Part shown: piece after piece, positions 1 through 11,333 of the stretch | Layout of the letters: every line of letters begins with the position of its first letter | How positions within the stretch are numbered: the stretch's first letter is position 1 | Assembly: GCF_024347535.1 (NCBI RefSeq) | Contig: NZ_AP025498.1 | Span: 1 to 64,000, forward strand | From: Vibrio kanaloae | Lineage (GTDB): Bacteria > Pseudomonadota > Gammaproteobacteria > Enterobacterales > Vibrionaceae | Direction: 5' to 3' | DNA: 64,000 nucleotides | The notes under the pieces: generated by a model | The model's database searches: none | Seen by the model: the letters and a program-made list of their open reading frames with translations, nothing else | What the model was told of the DNA's origin: nothing | Made by a program: the position numbers and the translations under genes

Positions 1-527
1 TGCACTTCTCCGACACCTTTCGGTGTTCCTGTCATCACAACATCACCATCTAGCAAAGTTGTATAAGAAGATAACTCTTCAAGAATGGTCTGTGGGGAGT
101 AAAGCATTTGCTCCACATGTCCTTTTTGCACGCGGACACAATTAATAAACAGCTCTAGATTTAAGTCAGACAAATCTAAATGTTCAGTTGGCACAAAACG
201 ACTCAACACAGCAGAGCCATCGAAGGCTTTGGCTCGTTCCCACGGTAAGCCTTTCGCTTTTAAGTTACTTTGTAACTCTCGTTTAGTTAAGTCTAATCCA
301 AGTCCTACAGCAGAATACTGACCATTTTCAACAATAAAGCAGATTTCAGCTTCGTAATGCAACGCTTCTTGATGAAAAGAACATAAAGAAGAAGTCACGC
401 TGGTACTCGGCTTGTTAAAAACCACCATTGCGTCAGGGATAGTATTGTTGAGCTCTTCAATGTGATCGACATAGTTACGCCCTACACACAAGACTTTAGT
501 GGGTATTGCTGTTCGTTTCGAGTTCAT
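1..527 (-). CDS. Fumarylacetoacetate hydrolase family protein (3' end cut by window)
   Basis: The reverse strand reads into the window edge from an ATG at 525-527 preceded by AGGAG about 6 bases upstream. The 175 visible residues show the FAH-fold signature: GRNYVDHIEE near the start, then FNKPSTSV, HYEAEICFIV and MTGTPKGVGEV near the cut. This family (FAH / YcgM / 2-hydroxyhepta-2,4-diene-1,7-dioate isomerase-like) are Mg-dependent acylpyruvate hydrolases or decarboxylases in the cytoplasm. The HxxE motif of the metal site corresponds to HYEAE. The exact substrate cannot be told. At most a few dozen residues are missing compared with the roughly 200-residue short FAH proteins. Confidence 0.85.
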   Translation of the reverse strand, partial: MNSKRTAIPTKVLCVGRNYVDHIEELNNTIPDAMVVFNKPSTSVTSSLCSFHQEALHYEAEICFIVENGQYSAVGLGLDLTKRELQSNLKAKGLPWERAKAFDGSAVLSRFVPTEHLDLSDLNLELFINCVRVQKGHVEQMLYSPQTILEELSSYTTLLDGDVVMTGTPKGVGEV

Positions 528-752
528 CAATTGCTCCTGATTTATAACGCTGCTCATAGTTTATCCCTGAACTATTCTTGGGATACAAAGTTTACCGTAT
601 CAGAAGAAGAGAATCTTCGACAAGATGGTTACCAGTCTCTAAATTCTGATCTTTAACTCAATTCAATGATTTGAAATCTTTTATGCGGAGATCGCAGCAA
701 TGCGAAATAACAGTTCAAAACAGAAACCCAAAACAAAAGTTCAAAACGAAAA

Positions 753-785
753 AAGCCCTCTCGAACCAGAAGGCTGAGAGGGCTT
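753..785 (-). terminator. Rho-independent terminator of the porin gene
   Basis: A perfect 10-base inverted repeat, AAGCCCTCTC / GAGAGGGCTT with a 13-base loop, is followed on the minus strand by a T-rich run. It lies about 70 bases after the porin stop codon, so it ends that minus-strand transcript. Confidence 0.85.
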
Positions 786-857
786 AGCATGGTGTCTAGG
801 ACAGTATCCTAAAAGGTAAACCTAAGGAGTAAACACTATGCTAAATAAGTCTGCGAC

Positions 858-1901
858 TTATAGGTAGTAACGAGCACCAAGAAGCCATTGGTCGTCAGCT
901 TTTTCTTTGTAAACGCCAGAACCTTGTAGGTCGAATTGGTAGCCAGCAAAGCCTACGAACTGAGACGTAAAGTTGTATTCAGCTTGTAGAGCAGTAGTAG
1001 CAAACATAGTTTCGCTCATCTTGTCGTCTTCTACTGCTTCGTAGTTGACACTTAGGTTAAGACTGTTAGATAGCGCGTAAGATGCCAGTAATTCCACAGC
1101 TACCGTTTCTTCAAGAGCAACACCAGCGCTTGAGTTCATGTAGTTGTTCATAGCGTAAACACCAGCTAAGAATAGACCTTCTGAACCATAAGAACCGTAA
1201 GTAGCACTTACTACATTTGAATCAGCAGTTTTAGAACCGCCGCCGATGTTACCAAACGTAACATCACCAGTGTTGTATGCGTAGTTTGCTGTGAAATCAG
1301 AGATAGCGTAGTTCAATGCGATTTGAGCACGGTTGCCATATTTATTCGAATCAGCGACTTTACGACCTTGCCATGCAACCCCTACGTTTAGAGAACCAGC
1401 GTTACCAAAATCGATAGCGTTACCGTAGCTAACCATCTCTTCACCACGACCAGTACCTAGGTTACCGTGATCGTCGTAGATGAAATCATTCGCGAATGCG
1501 ATTGGCATATCTGCAACACCAGCAACGTTATAGTATGGTGCCCATTGAGTACCCACAACACCACGACCGAAGTCTTCATGAGTTAGACCTAAGTAACCTA
1601 AACGTGTTGCGAATGATTAATCACCACCGTCTAACATATTTAGCGCCCACTCACCTTTGGCATCTGCTGTGAAGCCATTGCCAAGCTCATGAGTAGCATT
1701 GAAGTTAATACGTGGAGAAACAGCTTCTACGCCAATATCGTCTTCGCTGATACGGTCATCGCTATTTACATCACCAACTGCAACTGAAACATGGCCGCCA
1801 ACTGAGAATGTTGTGCCATCTTCATTGTAAAGTTCTACTGCAACTGCCTGTGTACCAAATACCGCACCAGAAATCGCTAGCGCCAAAAGTTTCTTATTCA
1901 T
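858..1901 (-). pseudogene. OmpU-like outer membrane porin interrupted by an in-frame TAA
   Basis: The two open segments are in the same frame and are separated only by a TAA codon at 1617-1619. Reading through gives about 347 residues, the usual size of Vibrio general porins (OmpU/OmpL type). The start is MNKKLLALAI with a typical signal peptide ending near AVAVE; two upstream Met codons lack a better ribosome site. The first segment ends DGGD and the reading resumes SFATRLGYLGL. A conserved porin block usually continues without a gap at this point (established from the family). The C-terminus ends in LLGARYYL, close to the aromatic terminal residue needed for BAM assembly. Translation would yield a 94-residue fragment, so the gene is inactive unless the stop is a sequencing error or is suppressed. 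The long upstream region and strong terminator remain intact, suggesting recent loss. Confidence 0.85.
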
Positions 1902-1913
1902 TGTCATATCCAT

Positions 1914-2269
1914 TTGTAACTGGGTGAATTATTCACTAACAACCTCACATTGATAAGAGAAGTTGTTAACTACATTTAACAAGTAGGCAAACACTAATCG
2001 ATGAATGACAAGAAGTTGCATTAAAATATATAAAATAAAAACAAATCTGCCATGAATAGAGAGGCTCTTTCTAGGAAACATTCTGTAACATTTAGAATCT
2101 TTTAATCGAAGGCAAAATCACAGAACCCGAAGCAAGCAATACATCGATATACCGCTGTTTATTGACAAAAGCGTTAGACATAAAAAAGGGCAACCAGTCG
2201 AAGACCAATTACCCTATCTGTCAGCTACATTGTTACTTCAGCCCTTTCATAGCTAAACGGCTTAATCTA
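1914..2269. other. Intergenic region, porin 5' side
   Basis: No supported gene. It should hold the porin promoter and leader (AT-rich stretch near 2020-2050). I see no terminator for the gene ending at 2270; a short open frame here on the plus strand is a shadow. Confidence 0.5.
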
Positions 2270-3622
2270 CTATTTAAAACAAACTTCAGCCCAACGAGCC
2301 AAACCTGCAGTTACAGAACCGAAGTAGTTTCCACTCACAATAGGCACATTAGGCACTGCTTGTTGTACTGCTTCGCGAAGTATCGGTGAACGCGCTGAAC
2401 CACCTGTCATGTAAATTACATCGGGCTTCTTCTGACCTTGTTGTATCGCCTCTGTCACCAACTCAATCATTTTTGATTTTGGTGTTTCAATGGCAGCAAT
2501 CATCTGTGCAACAGAGATATCCACTTCAACCAGTTCAGACGCTACATTAATCGCTGCTCGATATTGAGAAGATTCTGCTAGTGCAATTTTGGCTTCTTCA
2601 GCTCTGCGTACAATGCCGTAACCTAAAGTATCGTGATAAACCTTCATCAAACGGTCTAGCTTTTGAGGCTCTGAAGCTTCTTTACGAAGTAACTTCAAGG
2701 CCGCCAGATTTTCGCGAGAATAAAAGTTCTTTTGAGCTTCGACATTATTAATCGCAATAGGGTTCCAGAATTGAGTCAAAGGCATATCAATGCCCGTTGT
2801 ACCTTTACTACCTATCCCAAAAGGTGACATTAACTGTTTAAACGCAAGGTAAATATCAAGGTCATTACCACCTACCCTTTGTCCACTGTGAGCTAATAAA
2901 CTTTGAGTACGATCCGCTTTATTAGACCAACTTGGTCCCATTTCCAGCAATGAGCAATCCGTAGTACCACCACCAATATCGACAACCAATACGGTTTGAT
3001 TTTCAGTCAAGGTACTTTCGTAATCAAGGCCCGCCGCCACAGGCTCAAATTGGAAAGCGATATCATGAAAACCTGCACGCTTAGCGGCACGAGCTAGTAT
3101 ACTTTCGGCTTGTCTATTTGCCTCTTCGCCACCTCGACCATGAAAGTTAATCGGTCTGCCGATAACGGCTTGTTTAATCTGTTCTTGAGTCGTGAGCTCG
3201 GCTTGATTTTTAATATTCGCCATCATGGCGCACACTAAATCTTCGAAAAAACTCACTTGCACATCATGCAATCCACTCGCTCCAAGGAAAGACTTAGGAG
3301 ATTTAACGTAGTAAACATCACGAGGGTCTTCCAAATATAGATCTAATGCAGCCTGACCAAAAGCCATGTCTTCCGGCACCAAATCGATACTTTCTTCTCG
3401 GTTAAATGCAATAGCGCGTCGTAACACCTGCTCACCAACGGCATCGCTAGGCTTAATATTTAAATGGCGAAAGAGATGCTCGGAAACACTTTCACGAGTT
3501 GGAGCAAACACGGTTGAGGGAATATAGTGTTTTTTACCTTCTAGCGGTAATAGACTTGGCTCCCCATTTACCATTGCCGCAACAGAACAGTTCGCAGTCC
3601 CATAATCAAATCCGATAAACAT
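2270..3622 (-). CDS. yegD: Hsp70-like ATPase YegD
   Basis: A 450-residue actin/Hsp70-fold ATPase of the YegD family, shorter than DnaK because it lacks the substrate-binding lid. Phosphate-1 motif GFDYGTANCS is at residues 3-12, phosphate-2 motif DIGGGTTDCS is near residue 218, and the adenosine motif MTGGSARSPI is near the C-terminus. The start is the ATG at 3620-3622, because GTGGGGGAT sits just upstream as ribosome site; an upstream GTG start is less likely. YegD is thought to be a chaperone-like protein, but its client is unknown. It stands alone between a pseudogene and a divergent small gene, so context adds nothing about function. Confidence 0.9.
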   Translation of the reverse strand: MFIGFDYGTANCSVAAMVNGEPSLLPLEGKKHYIPSTVFAPTRESVSEHLFRHLNIKPSDAVGEQVLRRAIAFNREESIDLVPEDMAFGQAALDLYLEDPRDVYYVKSPKSFLGASGLHDVQVSFFEDLVCAMMANIKNQAELTTQEQIKQAVIGRPINFHGRGGEEANRQAESILARAAKRAGFHDIAFQFEPVAAGLDYESTLTENQTVLVVDIGGGTTDCSLLEMGPSWSNKADRTQSLLAHSGQRVGGNDLDIYLAFKQLMSPFGIGSKGTTGIDMPLTQFWNPIAINNVEAQKNFYSRENLAALKLLRKEASEPQKLDRLMKVYHDTLGYGIVRRAEEAKIALAESSQYRAAINVASELVEVDISVAQMIAAIETPKSKMIELVTEAIQQGQKKPDVIYMTGGSARSPILREAVQQAVPNVPIVSGNYFGSVTAGLARWAEVCFK

Positions 3623-3782
3623 AATATCCCCCACTCGACAAAAGGGACGAGATGCTACATGAAAATCCTCAAAATTACGAGGTCATTTGTTGATTTTACT
3701 AGGTCACTTCTTGGTTTATAAGGCTCTGCAAAGGAAAACAAATATGCTACATTTCAGCACAAATGAATCACGGGTCAAATAA

Positions 3783-4091
3783 ATGAAAACACCTTGCCGA
3801 GCGGCTTGTAAAAATAATGGCGGTATATGCAGTGGGTGCCATCGAACAATGGATGAGATTATAGGCTGGAAAGGGTTATCTGAAGGCGAAAGAGAGTTGG
3901 TGATGAATAATCTGAGTGGCATTAACTCTACTCACCAATGCCCAGCATGCAATGAACCAGCACAATGCGATATCAGCGCAGGTAAAGAAACCTGTTGGTG
4001 CTTTGAGCTAGAAAAACGTGATACCGGCAATATCCCAAAGGCTGGAGCTTGCATGTGCCGTAAGTGTCTATCTGCCTTACCTATTCAGTAG
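3783..4091 (+). CDS. DUF1289 / cysteine-rich CWC domain fusion protein
   Basis: A 102-residue cysteine-rich protein made of two small modules. Residues 4-45 match DUF1289 (PCRAACKNNGGICSGCHRT followed by DEIIGW). Residues 53-97 match the cysteine-rich CWC family: CPACNE, then CWCFELE, then CMCRKCL. Eleven cysteines in pairs imply metal (Zn or Fe-S) binding. No signal peptide, so it is cytoplasmic. Function is unknown for both families. It is transcribed alone, divergently from yegD and convergent with the HopJ-family gene. Confidence 0.75.
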   Translation: MKTPCRAACKNNGGICSGCHRTMDEIIGWKGLSEGERELVMNNLSGINSTHQCPACNEPAQCDISAGKETCWCFELEKRDTGNIPKAGACMCRKCLSALPIQ

Positions 4092-4127
4092 TTTTTGTTC
4101 CTATGAACTTCCACTAGAACGCGAAGA

Positions 4128-4153
4128 GAAGCGAGATACCATTACCTCGCTTC
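4128..4153. terminator. Hairpin between convergent genes
   Basis: A perfect 8-base inverted repeat, GAAGCGAG / CTCGCTTC, lies between the stops at 4091 and 4179. It has no clear T-run on either side, so termination there is likely weak or shared. Confidence 0.4.
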
Positions 4154-4178
4154 AAGACACAATTAACTAAATGAGTGA

Positions 4179-4529
4179 TTACTTAGCTTTTACAACCAGT
4201 GCTGGCTGAGAGAACTCTACTCCACTCCAACCATAAATCATGAAGTTTCGAATATTTTGATGGTCGGTATTATCAGGAAAACCTAGCACATCATTTCGAT
4301 AAAACTGCCCAAAACAAGCCAATGTTTGCTCTGCTGAAAGTCCTAACGCTAGACCAAAGGCAAAAATCTTACATGAACCATTGTTCTGCCCTGCCGCATT
4401 GACCACATCGCCATTACTGAATTCAGTTACAGATAAGTCATAATACCTGTCTATCACTTGCATTGTATCTTCAAATTGAACGCTTTCAGGTGCTTGTTGC
4501 AATATGTCTAAGAAAGTTTCCAGTTCCAT
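4179..4529 (-). CDS. HopJ-family small protein
   Basis: A 116-residue protein matching the HopJ family (Pfam HopJ). It starts MELETFLDILQQAPESVQF and carries the family's conserved NGSCKIFAFG and FGQFYRNDVL blocks. The family was named from a Pseudomonas type III effector, but homologues occur widely in free-living marine gammaproteobacteria. No type III genes or secretion signal are visible here, so an effector role is not supported. It is a single-gene unit with its own upstream region; role unknown. Confidence 0.75.
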   Translation of the reverse strand: MELETFLDILQQAPESVQFEDTMQVIDRYYDLSVTEFSNGDVVNAAGQNNGSCKIFAFGLALGLSAEQTLACFGQFYRNDVLGFPDNTDHQNIRNFMIYGWSGVEFSQPALVVKAK

Positions 4530-4725
4530 TTACTTATTCTCCATTAAGTACATAACAGACAATAGTTTATATTGTTTTACGGTAAGAGTAAGCCCTACAG
4601 TTTACTCTGAAAAGTGATTCATCTTTTCACTCAACACCTGCAATCACCTTAATGAAACTAATGACATAGTATTATCATGACGTTATATTATTTCATTAAA
4701 TGATTAACATTGTTCAATAACGAAT

Positions 4726-5385
4726 ATGCATAAAGATAAAAACGTAGAACTGTTTAGATACCTTAAGCCAGGTACAAAAACAGCGGGTGTGTTGGAATTT
4801 GGCCCTGATGACTCAATCCAAATTAGTACACTCTATATAGGGCACAAAGAAGATCAGTATCTGATCTTAGATCTCTCACAAAAAGCGACTGAAGCACTAA
4901 CACTTAGAAAGCTTATCAACGTTGATATTATTGTTCGTGCGATTACTGATACCGAGTTAGGGCATATTATTGCGTTTAAAACCAATGTACTCGCTCATAT
5001 AACCTCACCAGCACATCTTCTCTTTCTTCGCCCACCTTCCAATTTTGCTACCAAACCGATCCGCGAACATGAAAGATACAAAGTATGCCTCGATTGTGAA
5101 GTCAACTTTGATACTCTGTCGCTTGATGCAACACTAGTGGATTTTTCTGCCTCTGGTTGTGGTGTCTATATCGCGCAACCAACAGATATAGATATTGGCT
5201 GGAAAATCAAAGTAAACTCAATCCTAAGTGAATATTTGGATGACGAACTTATCCATAAAGTAGTGAGTAAGAAAAGACAAGGCCAAGGTTGGTTACTAGG
5301 AATTCAATTCCCAGATCACCTAAATATTAGTGATGAATTGAAAACACGGCTTTTAGAGCAAGCTTTTGTGGCCGGTTCTTCATAA
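4726..5385 (+). CDS. PilZ-domain c-di-GMP receptor (YcgR-like)
   Basis: A 219-residue two-domain protein. Residues 1-105 resemble the YcgR/PilZN beta-barrel domain. Residues 112-210 form the PilZ domain with both nucleotide-binding signatures: REHER (RxxxR, residues 113-117) and DFSASG (D/NxSxxG, residues 139-144). Binding c-di-GMP is therefore expected. The architecture matches flagellar-brake or PlzD-type receptors that alter motility or surface behaviour. The gene stands alone next to luxQ, on the opposite strand. Two cyclases, an HD-GYP and an EAL protein in the same window could set its ligand level. Confidence 0.85.
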   Translation: MHKDKNVELFRYLKPGTKTAGVLEFGPDDSIQISTLYIGHKEDQYLILDLSQKATEALTLRKLINVDIIVRAITDTELGHIIAFKTNVLAHITSPAHLLFLRPPSNFATKPIREHERYKVCLDCEVNFDTLSLDATLVDFSASGCGVYIAQPTDIDIGWKIKVNSILSEYLDDELIHKVVSKKRQGQGWLLGIQFPDHLNISDELKTRLLEQAFVAGSS

Positions 5386-5530
5386 TTTTCTAATATTGAA
5401 ATTGTGAGATACAGTAATAAAGAGCGATTAAACCAAGAGCTTTATAGCAAAAAAATGGTGAGCCAAACCGTTCTTTGACCACCGAATACCGGTTCATCGA
5501 TACTGATTGAGCAGTACTAAGCCGCTAAAA

Positions 5531-8100
5531 CTAATGATTAATCTCATTCCAGTAAGAGTGTTTAAAATGAACAAAAGCTTGGTGTAGTGTATCTTCCTTG
5601 ATCGGCTTTACAATCACGTAATTTGCCCCCGCGCCAAAAAAACGGTCTCGGGTCGACTTTTGAGCATCAGCGGTGCACGCATAAATAGGAGTCCGTATAC
5701 CAATCTCACTTCTCAATTGTTGAGTCGTTTCAACCCCACCTAAGTTTGGAAGTTGGTTGTCCATTAAAATGAGGTCAAACTTATTCGCCTTTGCCATATC
5801 CAAAGCTTCTAAACCATCTTTTGCCCAAGTAACTACCATTCCATACTTTTTACAAAAAGCTTGAGCGATAAACGCGTTGGTATGATTGTCTTCCACGAGT
5901 AAAACTTCCAAAGACCGATTAAATAGTGTCTGAGGCTCCATCTTTGTATGTTGTTTTGAATCCAACGAGGGTTCTGAATGCAACTCAATAGGGATCTCTA
6001 TTATGAATTCTGACCCTTGTCCTTTGATACTACGGACGTGAATATCTCCTTCAAGCATATCGACAAGGTTTTTTACAATCGTTAATCCCAAGCCTGTACC
6101 ACCATATTCACGAGTCGTCGTTTCTTCAGCTTGAACAAACGGTTCAAAAACAGCCTCAATTTTACTGTCATCAATACCAATGCCGCTATCTTTCACTCGA
6201 ACAATTAAGCTGGCTTTATCGGAGTTAAAAATACTATCGATCTCAAAACTGACAGAAATGCCACCTTGATGAGTAAACTTAAGGGCATTGCTCAATAGAT
6301 TAAACATAATCTGGTTCAGTCGAACTTGGTCAGTGTAGATCTCAATATCATCTACCAAGTGATTCACAATACTAAAAGCGACCGATTTATTTTCACAAAG
6401 CGGACGATAGATACTATCCACAGTATTGACCAACTCACCCAAGCGGAAATTTTTCTTTTGTATATTAAACTGACCTTGTTCTATTTTAGAGAAATCCAAG
6501 ATATCGTTAAGTACTGCCAGTAAATGTTCGGCACTGTTACAAAGTACATCTACCCGATCTCGGTTGTCTTCATTCTGGATAGACCGTTTGAGCAGCTGAG
6601 ATACACCTAAAATACCGTTTAACGGCGTACGAATCTCATGGCTCATTTTAGCTAAAAAGTCTGCACGAAGGTTTGCAAGCTGCTCAGCTTCTTCTCTAGC
6701 TCGATCTGCCTGTCTCTCCGCTTCAATGAGCTTGGTGATATCTTGCCCTTGTACGACAACACCCGTAATACCGTGCTCAACACTAATTGCAGACATGTTC
6801 CAGCGAAACACTTTATCCCCAATTGGAACGTTAATGCCCGTCAGCTTTGACCCTTGAACCACCATTTGAATATTAGGCAACATTCGTTGCTCAAACTCAT
6901 CAGCCATCGCGCCATAGTTGTCATCATCATCAAATAATGCCATACGAGCTGCTGGGTTCATCTGAATCAGGTCACCTTTTTCAGACCAAACCAAAATAGG
7001 AGAATGGGCAAAATTGAAGAGATCTTGAAATTTTTGGTTCTGTTCAGATAAGCGGTCGAAGGTGTCTTCTAGTGTGCAGCCAATATGGTGGAACTCGAAA
7101 ATATTAGAACCATCAAACTTACTGTATTCTTCGCCACCGCTTGCTGAACGAGTGAAGTCCATCAACTTGTCTAATTCTGCAGCCACTCTTTTTTGAATCC
7201 AAGCGCGGGCAAAGAAAGACATAAGTATAATCAACACCATCACAACAATGGTGGCTCGCTCATAGTTTTCTTCCAACGCGATAAAATTTGTGTTCTTTTG
7301 TACCGCACGAATAGTGAGGGGAGTTTCCACGGCATTTATCTTAATCGTCGCGATGGTAACGAAATGGCGAGGTAGTTGATCGTACATTTTATAATTAAGG
7401 ATACTTGCTATCGTATAGCTTTCATCACCCTTGAATGTAGAAGCGACAGGCGTGCCATGCGCTTCAATAACGATATTCTCGCAATTACTGCCTCTCTGGA
7501 TGGATTCCGCAAGAGAGAAGTTATTATCTAGTACAATCGCGATATACAACTGGCCAAGAACTTCTCCTGTCTTATCGTCGACAATAGGTGTTCGACGAGC
7601 CAACAAGTGACGGTTACCAATATCCGTCATAAGCTTTAAAAAGTGCCAATTACTACTGAACGCAACTTTATCAGAAATATGTTCTAAGCTGGTTGCATCC
7701 AAACCATAAAATTGACCATTACCATCCTCCCAAGCCAAACCATCATGAGTAGAGAGAAAACGTAAATCAGGGGCATGGTTCGGCTCACGTTGATCAATAC
7801 CAAAAAAAAAGTAACTCAGCGCTTTATCATTATGAGTATCAAAATACTCTCTTAAGTTTTCGCTGTGTGAATTATTGTCTTGATGGATTTGCAGCACCGA
7901 TAAACGATAATCAAACATGTTTTGGATCAGGCTTGAGGTCTGCTGAACAGTTCGGTTCGTCTCTTGTTTTACGATACTACTGCTACTTTCATAGTTGTGA
8001 ATCAGCACACCAAGTGCCATCACCCCTATGACTAAAATAATAATACGGGTAATTAATTTGGCTAAGGTGTTCCTTGGTGTACAAGCGTAGCTTTTCTTCA

Positions 8101-8101
<1 letters not shown>
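5531..8101 (-). CDS. luxQ: AI-2 sensor hybrid histidine kinase/phosphatase LuxQ
   Basis: An 856-residue inner-membrane hybrid kinase. TM1 is near residues 15-35, the periplasmic LuxP-docking tandem PAS fold spans about 40-280, and TM2 about 283-300. A cytoplasmic PAS follows (360-455), then HisKA with H488 in [12 protein letters not shown], HATPase (N-box NLLSNALKFT, DSGIGI, GGTGLGL) and a C-terminal receiver with D781 in LILMDNQLP. V. harveyi LuxQ has the same order and nearly the same length. In the known pathway LuxQ is a kinase at low AI-2 and a phosphatase at high AI-2, passing phosphate through LuxU to LuxO. Its ATG overlaps the luxP stop (TAATG), so the two are translationally coupled. 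Confidence 0.95.
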
Positions 8102-9491
<1,390 letters not shown>

Positions 9492-9806
9492 TTATGAAAT
9501 TTTGATATATTGAATTTTCTCTTCTTCCCACTCAATGATTAGCTCGAGTGATACCAACTTTTCTTTGTGGGATTTGGGGAGTTGTTTGATTGCGTATTCG
9601 GTTTTTAATGCCTGGCTTTTTGAGTCGACATTAAAACTCCACACTAGTGACAGTGGCCCTTTTCCTTTCAGCGCTTTTGCCCCTTTACCTTGTTGATGCA
9701 GCTCAAAGCGACGTTCCAAATTATTAGTAACACCACAATAGAGCGCATTGTGTCTGTTACGGATCAGGTAGACTACCCAACCCGCATCTTTATTAAAAAC
9801 TGACAT
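9492..9806 (-). CDS. GIY-YIG nuclease-superfamily protein (YhbQ-like)
   Basis: A 104-residue single-domain GIY-YIG protein. WVVYLIRNRHNALYCGVTNN contains the VYL...YCG equivalent of the GIY-YIG motif, followed by the conserved Arg in LERRFELHQ and a catalytic-type Glu in KTEYAIKQLP. Size and motif match the YhbQ / UPF0213 group. Proteins of this group cut or bind DNA with poorly defined roles. The ATG directly follows the yceH stop (TAGATG), so the two are translationally coupled. Confidence 0.85.
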   Translation of the reverse strand: MSVFNKDAGWVVYLIRNRHNALYCGVTNNLERRFELHQQGKGAKALKGKGPLSLVWSFNVDSKSQALKTEYAIKQLPKSHKEKLVSLELIIEWEEEKIQYIKIS

Positions 9807-10463
9807 CTATAACAGTGATTCAATTAACTCTTTTAACTCTGCAACTTCTGCGCGCAGGCTTGCAACCTCTAACTCGAGTTCTTCAAGCTTTTCGTTAGTC
9901 GCCGGTGGAGTAGCCGTGCCCACTGGTGCCGTCGCAAACGCATCAACATCCACTTCACCGCTTAACAAATGTTGATAGCGTGATTCACGCTTACCAGCTT
10001 CACGAGGTAGCTTAACGACTAACGCACCCGTTTCTCGTGCAGCTAGCTTCTCTAGAGTCGCTTCCACCTCTTTCACGTCAACGAAATTCGCTAGGCGACC
10101 AGTTCGAGTGCGAAGCTCACCCGGTGTCTGCGCGCCACGAAGCAGCATACAACAAATGATCGCACGTTCTTGCTCTGTGAATTGCAAATCACCAAATTCG
10201 GTATTGCAGAAGCGATGTTGATACTTGTTTACACGACTATTGAAGCTGCTTTCATCACTCACCATACGACGCGAGATCAAACCATCAACCGCATCCAAAA
10301 CGTCTGATTCTGACATCGAAAGAACCGGATCACGGTTACTCTTTTGATTACAAGCCGTAGTTAAGCTATTCAACGTGAGTGGATAGTGATCAGGAGTCGT
10401 GACTTCTTTCTCGATCAAACACCCAATGATTCTTGCTTCAATTGGGGAAAGTACTGTGTTCAT
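9807..10463 (-). CDS. yceH: YceH family (UPF0502/DUF480) protein
   Basis: A 218-residue protein beginning MNTVLSPIEARIIGCLIEKE, diagnostic of YceH/DUF480. Residues 1-160 form tandem winged-helix modules, with CCMLLRGAQTPGELRTRTGR as the second conserved block. The tail from about residue 185 is a predicted coiled coil (LEELELEVASLRAEVAELKE). The winged helices suggest nucleic acid binding, but no target is known. It is the promoter-proximal gene of a pair with the GIY-YIG gene. Confidence 0.9.
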   Translation of the reverse strand: MNTVLSPIEARIIGCLIEKEVTTPDHYPLTLNSLTTACNQKSNRDPVLSMSESDVLDAVDGLISRRMVSDESSFNSRVNKYQHRFCNTEFGDLQFTEQERAIICCMLLRGAQTPGELRTRTGRLANFVDVKEVEATLEKLAARETGALVVKLPREAGKRESRYQHLLSGEVDVDAFATAPVGTATPPATNEKLEELELEVASLRAEVAELKELIESLL

Positions 10464-10527
10464 CGTTTTTCCTTTTTATTATTTTTGATAATTCCATCTC
10501 TACGCCTAACCATTCAGTCACTGAAGA

Positions 10528-10728
10528 TTAGTGCTCAGACAGAATAGGTACTCTTTTCTTTCTACCTTGCTCATCAATCAATATGATTTTAGAACGGTTT
10601 AACTCTATTTCCACGACTTCCAAGTAAGTACGCTCTTGTACGTACGCATCACGAAGCTTGTTTTGCTCTGCTGAAAATTCAGTGACATTGTCATCCAAAT
10701 CTTCGTTTTCCAATTGTTGTTGATTCAT
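10528..10728 (-). CDS. Small hypothetical protein, 66 residues
   Basis: I do not recognise this gene. It encodes an acidic N-terminus (ENEDLDDNVTEFSAEQNKL) followed by a short basic beta-rich tail (NRSKIILIDEQGRKKRVPIL). It has no membrane segment or signal peptide. GAAATG precedes the start with no strong ribosome site. It lies 64 bases upstream of yceH on the same strand, so it may be co-transcribed. Confidence 0.55.
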   Translation of the reverse strand: MNQQQLENEDLDDNVTEFSAEQNKLRDAYVQERTYLEVVEIELNRSKIILIDEQGRKKRVPILSEH

Positions 10729-10922
10729 TTCACATTTCGTATCAATGCAGTGTCTACAGGGATACTAACTTGAACGGTGAGATAAAAACAATCACACATC
10801 AGCGAGAGTGTCGAATAATTATACAACCTTACTTTTGCTTTGATCTAAAGACTGTTACAACATCAATTGATATGCTTTAATCAGAACCAGACAATGTATT
10901 TGACGATTAGGAAAAGGAATCT

Positions 10923-11237
10923 ATGAGCAGCGTATTTGAAATTGTTAACCAAGCACGACGTAAGAACAAACTTAAGCGTGAACTTTTAGACAACGAAAAG
11001 AAAGTTCGTGACAACCGCAAGCGTGTCGACCTTCTTGATAACCTACTTGATTACATCAAGCCAGAGATGACTCATGACGAAATCCTAGGCATTATCAAAA
11101 ACATGAAAGCTGACTACGAAGACCGCGTTGATGACCACATCATTAAGAGCGCAGAAATTTCTAAAGCTCGTCGTGACATCAGTCGCCGTATCCGCGAACT
11201 AACAGAAGAAGATAAGCAAACTCAAGGTAAAAAGTAA
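10923..11237 (+). CDS. Conserved basic coiled-coil protein, 104 residues
   Basis: A highly charged, helical, soluble protein (about a third Lys/Arg/Glu/Asp). Residues 10-45 and 65-100 look like coiled coil. A strong ribosome site (AGGAAAAGGAATCT) lies before the ATG and a strong terminator after the stop, so it is a real single-gene unit. Codon choice (CGT, AAA, GAA) is of the well-expressed type. No function recognised. Confidence 0.75.
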   Translation: MSSVFEIVNQARRKNKLKRELLDNEKKVRDNRKRVDLLDNLLDYIKPEMTHDEILGIIKNMKADYEDRVDDHIIKSAEISKARRDISRRIRELTEEDKQTQGKK

Positions 11238-11272
11238 TTTAACCTAGTTAATGGATTTGCAATAATGTCAGT

Positions 11273-11306
11273 AACCCACTTAATACTCCGTATAAGTGGG
11301 TTTTTT
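11273..11306 (+). terminator. Rho-independent terminator
   Basis: A perfect 10-base inverted repeat AACCCACTTA / TAAGTGGGTT followed by six Ts, 35 bases after the stop at 11237. It may also serve the convergent kinase gene ending at 11334. Confidence 0.9.
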
Positions 11307-11333
11307 GTACGTAAAGCACAAAATATGACATCG

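Noticed and set aside
858..1556. Two separate porin-like genes on the minus strand
   Set aside because: Both segments are in one frame with a single TAA between them and a conserved porin block continues across it, so they are one interrupted gene.
4179..4529. Type III secretion effector (HopJ)
   Set aside because: Only the family name suggests it; no secretion genes, chaperone or translocation signal are present, and the family is widespread in non-pathogens.
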